Source of the DNA: Komagataeibacter melaceti
Lineage (GTDB): Bacteria > Pseudomonadota > Alphaproteobacteria > Acetobacterales > Acetobacteraceae
Direction: 5' to 3'
DNA: 64,000 nt
Assembly: GCF_003403295.1 (NCBI RefSeq)
Contig: NZ_QUWV01000149.1
Coordinates: 1-64,000 of the forward strand
Positions 60,958 through 64,000 of this stretch are shown here, piece after piece; position 1 is the stretch's first letter, and the number at the start of each line of letters is the position of its first letter. The position numbers and the translations under genes are program-made. The notes under the pieces are model-generated. The model saw nothing but the letters and a program-made list of their open reading frames with translations, was not told the DNA's origin and made no database searches.

Positions 60958-61143
60958 CATTTCATAATATTTTACGTGCGTTCTGCATCCAATGTGTGTA
61001 GAAAGACTCTCACGGCTGGACTTTTCAGCTACGGACAAGATTTCAAAGCCTCGCTAAGCGGCCTTCTGGCATCCCCGATAAAACGAAAAGTCTTGATCCC
61101 GCGCATGTTCGTGTGGGGTGCCGGTTATTCAAGGAGGCCAGAT

Positions 61144-61350
61144 ATGGCCGCAGGAACAGTTAAATGGTTCAACGCCCAGAAGGGCTTTGGATTTATCCAG
61201 CCTGAAGATGGAAGCGCCGACGCTTTCGTCCACATCTCGGCAGTCGAGCAGGCCGGCCAGCAGACCCTGTCCGAGGGACAGGCCGTGACGTATGACCTCG
61301 AACGGGGCCGTAACGGCAAGTCTTCTGCAGTCAATCTTCGCATTGGCTGA
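61144..61350 (+). CDS. Cold-shock protein, CspA family
   Basis: 68 aa. RNA/DNA-binding fold with RNP1 KGFGFI (13-18) and RNP2-type AFVHIS, start MAAGTVKWFNAQKGFGFI. RNA chaperone used in cold and stress response. The ATG at 61144 has a strong AAGGAGG 8 nt upstream; frames reaching to 60976 run into the leader. The long untranslated leader (from about 60960) may contain a thermosensor, as known for other csp genes. A rho-independent terminator follows. Confidence 0.94.
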   Translation: MAAGTVKWFNAQKGFGFIQPEDGSADAFVHISAVEQAGQQTLSEGQAVTYDLERGRNGKSSAVNLRIG

Positions 61351-61356
61351 TAATCT

Positions 61357-61385
61357 CGGCAGGAACTCCGGTTCCTGCCGTTTTT
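61357..61385 (+). terminator. Terminator of the cold-shock gene
   Basis: CGGCAGGAAC (61357-61366), loop TCCG, GTTCCTGCCG (61371-61380), then TTTTT. Perfect 10-bp stem. Confidence 0.92.
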
Positions 61386-61450
61386 ATTTCTACGTACCTT
61401 TTCTTTTTCCGCCCGTCACCACAACGTCAGGCGCATCGCGCCACAGGGCC

Positions 61451-61783
61451 ATGGCCCCCGTCCTCGGGCTGATCCTGTCCTGCCTGTCACCTGCTCCGGC
61501 ATGGGCACAGCAGACCCCCGGCGGCTGGAACGGCAGCGTGGTCATTCCACCCGCGCCGAGCTTCCCTGCCGGCAGCACCCTGCCCTTCGCACCCGCGACC
61601 CCACATTTCGCGCCCCTGCCCACAGGTGGCATGCCCCCGGCCCCAACATGGCCATGGGAAAGCGAACACGCCCCCTTCCCCGATACACACCCGCGCGAGA
61701 CACCGCCGCCTGATCGCTATCAGCGCGACTGGTCCGCCTTCCGCCAGCAGGAACGGCGTGTATTCGGGAACGGGACGCCCTAA
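61451..61783 (+). CDS. Secreted Pro-rich small protein
   Basis: 110 aa. Signal peptide (MAPVLGLILSCLSPAPAWAQ) followed by a Pro/Ala/Thr/Phe-rich low-complexity mature part (PPAPSFPAGSTLPFAPATPHFAPLP, then a charged end with DRYQRDWSAFRQQERRVFG). No family recognised. Start is provisional; AGGG lies only 2 nt before the ATG, and the frame stays open upstream through the csp terminator. It may be translated from its own promoter or by read-through. Confidence 0.5.
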   Translation: MAPVLGLILSCLSPAPAWAQQTPGGWNGSVVIPPAPSFPAGSTLPFAPATPHFAPLPTGGMPPAPTWPWESEHAPFPDTHPRETPPPDRYQRDWSAFRQQERRVFGNGTP

Positions 61784-61832
61784 GGCCCAGGGGCAGCCTT
61801 AAACCGCCCTTACGGCTGGCGCATATACGACT

Positions 61833-62735
61833 TCAGCCAATGGTGAAGACATCATGCATGTTCACGCCCGCGGCCGTATTCCATATGCGCGTGGACAGCG
61901 CGGTCGGCAGCGAAGATGCAAGCCGGACCAGCCCGACCTCCGGCGCGGCGCACGGGCCAAGCGGGCGCACCTGCAGGCGGGCATGGCCGGTATGGGTGGG
62001 GAGTGCTGCAACCGGCAGGATGCTGGCCAGACGCCCGGCCAGCAGTTCACCGTACAGCACTTCCAGCGAATTGGTTTCCAGCACGATACCGGGGCTTATC
62101 CCCGCCCCGCGAAAGGCGGCGTCCACAATCTGGCGCGAGCGCATTTCCGGCCCCAGCAGGCATAGCGGCAGGTCCGCAAGCGAACTCCAGTCCTGCCGCC
62201 CTGCTGGCAGCACCAGCGGTTCAGCCGCGACAAGCACGTGCTGCTCGGTATAGAGGGGCAGCGTGTCAAAGGGGCTGTCATCGGGTATCTGGTCCAGATA
62301 GACCAGACCAAGGTCAAGCTGCTGCTGGCGCAGGCGGTGGATGGTGTCGGCGCTGGAACCCATGCGCACCTGAATGTGCAGGCCGGGCACCGCCGTGCGA
62401 AAACTTTCAAGCAGTAGCGGGATGGTCTGCATGGCCGGTGGCATGAGGCCGATGGAAATCGTGCCGCCCGCCACTTCCTGCGCAAAGGCGGCTTCCTGCC
62501 GCAGTCCGTCCAGCGCCGCCAGTGTCTGGCGCGCCCATTCCAGAACGCGCTTGCCCTCATCCGTCAGGCCATTGAAGCGGCGCGTGCGCCGGATGATGGT
62601 AATGCCCAGTTCGGCTTCCATCTGCCGTATCGCCGCCGAAAGCGCGGGCTGCGACACACCGCAGCTTTCCGCCGCGCGGGAAAAATGCCGGTAGCGGTCC
62701 AGTGCTATGAGATATGTCAACTGCCGCAGAAACAC
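61833..62735 (-). CDS. LysR-family regulator, divergent from gabD
   Basis: 300 aa. HTH (FLRQLTYLIALDRYRHFSRAAESCGVSQPALSAAIRQMEAELGITIIRRTRR) and an OxyR/CynR-like effector domain (GTISIGLMPPAMQTIPLLLESF, GSSADTIHRLRQQQLDLGLVYLDQIP). GTG at 62735 is chosen as start: a Met or Val directly before FLRQL-type sequence is standard for this group, and longer frames add an unlikely Arg/Pro-rich tail. It is head-to-head with the aldehyde dehydrogenase gene (403-nt gap), a likely target. Confidence 0.82.
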   Translation of the reverse strand: MFLRQLTYLIALDRYRHFSRAAESCGVSQPALSAAIRQMEAELGITIIRRTRRFNGLTDEGKRVLEWARQTLAALDGLRQEAAFAQEVAGGTISIGLMPPAMQTIPLLLESFRTAVPGLHIQVRMGSSADTIHRLRQQQLDLGLVYLDQIPDDSPFDTLPLYTEQHVLVAAEPLVLPAGRQDWSSLADLPLCLLGPEMRSRQIVDAAFRGAGISPGIVLETNSLEVLYGELLAGRLASILPVAALPTHTGHARLQVRPLGPCAAPEVGLVRLASSLPTALSTRIWNTAAGVNMHDVFTIG

Positions 62736-63138
62736 GCCCTGATCACCCTGATTGAAATGCCCCCCTGCATATCGGACAGGCCGGACCTTAACCAGAGGCC
62801 TCTCCCCATGGCAGGGCACCCGTGCGGGGATGGCTGGGCCACGTGTCCCGGCCACCGGAACGGGCGATCATGGCCACGGCCATACCCATCACTTTCCCGT
62901 AAGAAGCGGAAAACGGCACGTAACGGCCCCCGCCCGGTTTTCCGGCACAGGACGGGAGAGAATGGCATCAACCCCTGAAAAAACACCATCTCCCCACCGC
63001 CCCACGGCTTGGGTGCTGGCCATTGACGGCATCGGACCTGATCGGGGATGAAAGCAGGAGCACTGGCGGGCAGGTGCTGGCGCGGCCCGCCCCGGACGGA
63101 TCACGCCGCCAGCCCTTTCGCCCGCATCGGAGACCGAT
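62736..63138. promoter_or_regulatory. Divergent control region lysR/gabD
   Basis: 403 nt without a convincing gene. It contains the inverted repeat CGGAAAAC (62907-62914)...GTTTTCCG (62937-62944), a candidate LysR or dimer-protein site. A 29-codon frame at 62959 is too short to claim. No clean -10/-35 pair is evident. Confidence 0.45.
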
Positions 63139-64000
63139 ATGACCGTGCATCTCACCAATACATCCCTGTTCCGCAAGGATGCGCTGATTGACGGCGCATG
63201 GTGTCCCGCCAGCACCGGTGCCCGCCGCCCCGTGCACAACCCCGCCACCGGCGCGCTGGTGGCGGAAGTGGCCGAATGTGGCCCCGATGACGCCACGCGC
63301 GCCATCACGGCTGCGGTGCGCGCGCAGGCGGAATGGCGCAACCGCACCGGTGCGCAGCGGCAGGTGGTGCTGACACGCTGGCATGAACTGGTCATGGACA
63401 GCCTTGACGACCTGGCCACCCTGATCGTGGCCGAACAGGGCAAGCCACGCGCCGAGGCGGCGGGCGAAATCCGTTACGCCGCGAGTTTCCTGCTCTGGTT
63501 CGCGGGGGAAGCCATGCGCGCCTATGGCGATGTGATCCCGCCCACCAACCCCGCCACGCGGCTGAGCGTGATCCGTCAGCCGGTGGGGGTGTGCGCCGCG
63601 ATCACGCCATGGAACTTTCCCGCCGCCATGATCACCCGCAAGACCGGCCCCGCACTGGCGGCGGGGTGTGCGATCATTGTCAAGCCATCGGAACAGACGC
63701 CGCTTACCGCCCTTGCGCTGGGTGAACTGGCGCGGCAGGCCGGGGTGCCGGCGGGGCTGCTGCAGGTCCTGCCGGGCGACGGGATCGAACTGGGCAAGGC
63801 CCTGTGCGCCAGCCCCGATATCCGCAAGCTCTCCTTTACCGGGTCAACGCAGGTCGGGCGCATCCTCATGGCGCAGTCAGCCCCCACGCTCAAGCGCCTG
63901 TCGCTGGAACTGGGGGGCAATGCGCCGTTCATCGTGTTTGATGACGCGCATGTCGATCAGGCCGTCAGGAGCGCCATCGCCTCCAAATACCGCAATGCCG
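63139..64000 (+). CDS. gabD: Succinate-semialdehyde dehydrogenase, partial at the right edge
   Basis: At least 287 residues; the frame runs off the window. NAD(P)-dependent aldehyde dehydrogenase family, GabD group: LFRKDALIDGAWCPASTGARRPVHNPATGALV, AEQGKPRAEAAGEIRYAASFLLWFAGEAMRAYGD, TPWNFPAAMITRKTGPALAAGCAIIVKPSEQTP and LELGGNAPFIVFDDA with the general-base Glu. The catalytic Cys lies beyond the window. It oxidises succinate semialdehyde to succinate for GABA or related catabolism. CGGAG precedes the ATG by 6-7 nt. Likely controlled by the divergent LysR protein. Confidence 0.9.
   Translation, partial: MTVHLTNTSLFRKDALIDGAWCPASTGARRPVHNPATGALVAEVAECGPDDATRAITAAVRAQAEWRNRTGAQRQVVLTRWHELVMDSLDDLATLIVAEQGKPRAEAAGEIRYAASFLLWFAGEAMRAYGDVIPPTNPATRLSVIRQPVGVCAAITPWNFPAAMITRKTGPALAAGCAIIVKPSEQTPLTALALGELARQAGVPAGLLQVLPGDGIELGKALCASPDIRKLSFTGSTQVGRILMAQSAPTLKRLSLELGGNAPFIVFDDAHVDQAVRSAIASKYRNA

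Noticed and set aside
62959-63051. 29-codon frame before gabD
   Set aside because: Too short and Pro/Ser-rich to support as a gene; GGGAGAG is too close to its ATG.
1-64000. Insertion sequence, prophage, CRISPR, tRNA or rRNA
   Set aside because: I saw no transposase or integrase motifs, no regularly spaced repeats and no tRNA-like fold or rRNA sequence anywhere in the window.

Overview
The window looks like chromosomal DNA of an acetic acid bacterium (Acetobacteraceae, close to Komagataeibacter/Gluconacetobacter). The reasons are the high G+C with strong G/C third-position bias (judged by eye, not computed), two OprB-type sugar porins, a TonB-receptor-rich outer membrane, a compact glycerol regulon and many Acetobacteraceae-like oxidoreductases. 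I see no insertion sequence, prophage, CRISPR array, rRNA or tRNA. Genes are cut at both ends: a TonB-dependent receptor on the left and a succinate-semialdehyde dehydrogenase on the right.

Layout. 1-9.2 kb: partial TonB receptor, OprB porin, tiny His-rich lipoprotein, MgtC-like protein, SDR plus AGE-family sugar isomerase pair, BBP2-type porin. 9.2-14 kb: minimal ethanolamine cluster (eutB-eutC-permease) with a divergent AraC regulator. 14-18.7 kb: pirin, LysR, WrbA, TPR-sulfotransferase. 18.9-22.1 kb: same-strand run AraC, 2OG-Fe(II) oxygenase, CooA-like CO sensor and CowN, with a canonical CooA box directly upstream of cowN. 22.5-26.5 kb: FTR1 iron permease with cupredoxin, second tiny lipoprotein, divergent hmp/nsrR with two NsrR boxes, DUF1493-like protein. 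26.6-30.7 kb: NhaA, two tiny membrane proteins, a 57-aa protein, CrcB, Usp, SDR. 30.9-38.3 kb: glpD-glpK-glpX-fba-glpR with divergent glpF and two near-perfect GlpR operators. 38.4-41.4 kb: Lrp regulator and D-alanine catabolism (alr-dadA). 41.4-48.9 kb: LysR, tripartite MFS efflux operon (EmrB/EmrA/NodT types), FUSC exporter. 48.9-55.5 kb: malic enzyme with divergent DmlR-like LysR, 2OG-Fe(II) oxygenase plus amidohydrolase pair, orphan PhoR-like kinase. 55.9-64 kb: second OprB porin, Fur-boxed siderophore receptor plus PiuC-type hydroxylase, CspA, secreted Pro-rich protein, LysR and gabD.

How the parts fit. Glycerol enters by GlpF, is phosphorylated by GlpK and oxidised by GlpD; the same operon supplies FBP aldolase and class II fructose bisphosphatase, so glycerol is routed straight to fructose-6-phosphate and hexose polymers under GlpR. 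Ethanolamine and D-alanine are used as C/N sources. Iron comes through a siderophore receptor and FTR1. NO is sensed by NsrR and removed by Hmp. CO is probably sensed by the CooA-like protein, which would switch on CowN to protect nitrogenase, implying that the genome carries nif genes elsewhere.

The most notable signal is the cooA-cowN module, with its matching operator and an apparent Cys-to-Ser change at a heme ligand. All functional calls come from reading the sequence; no searches were run.
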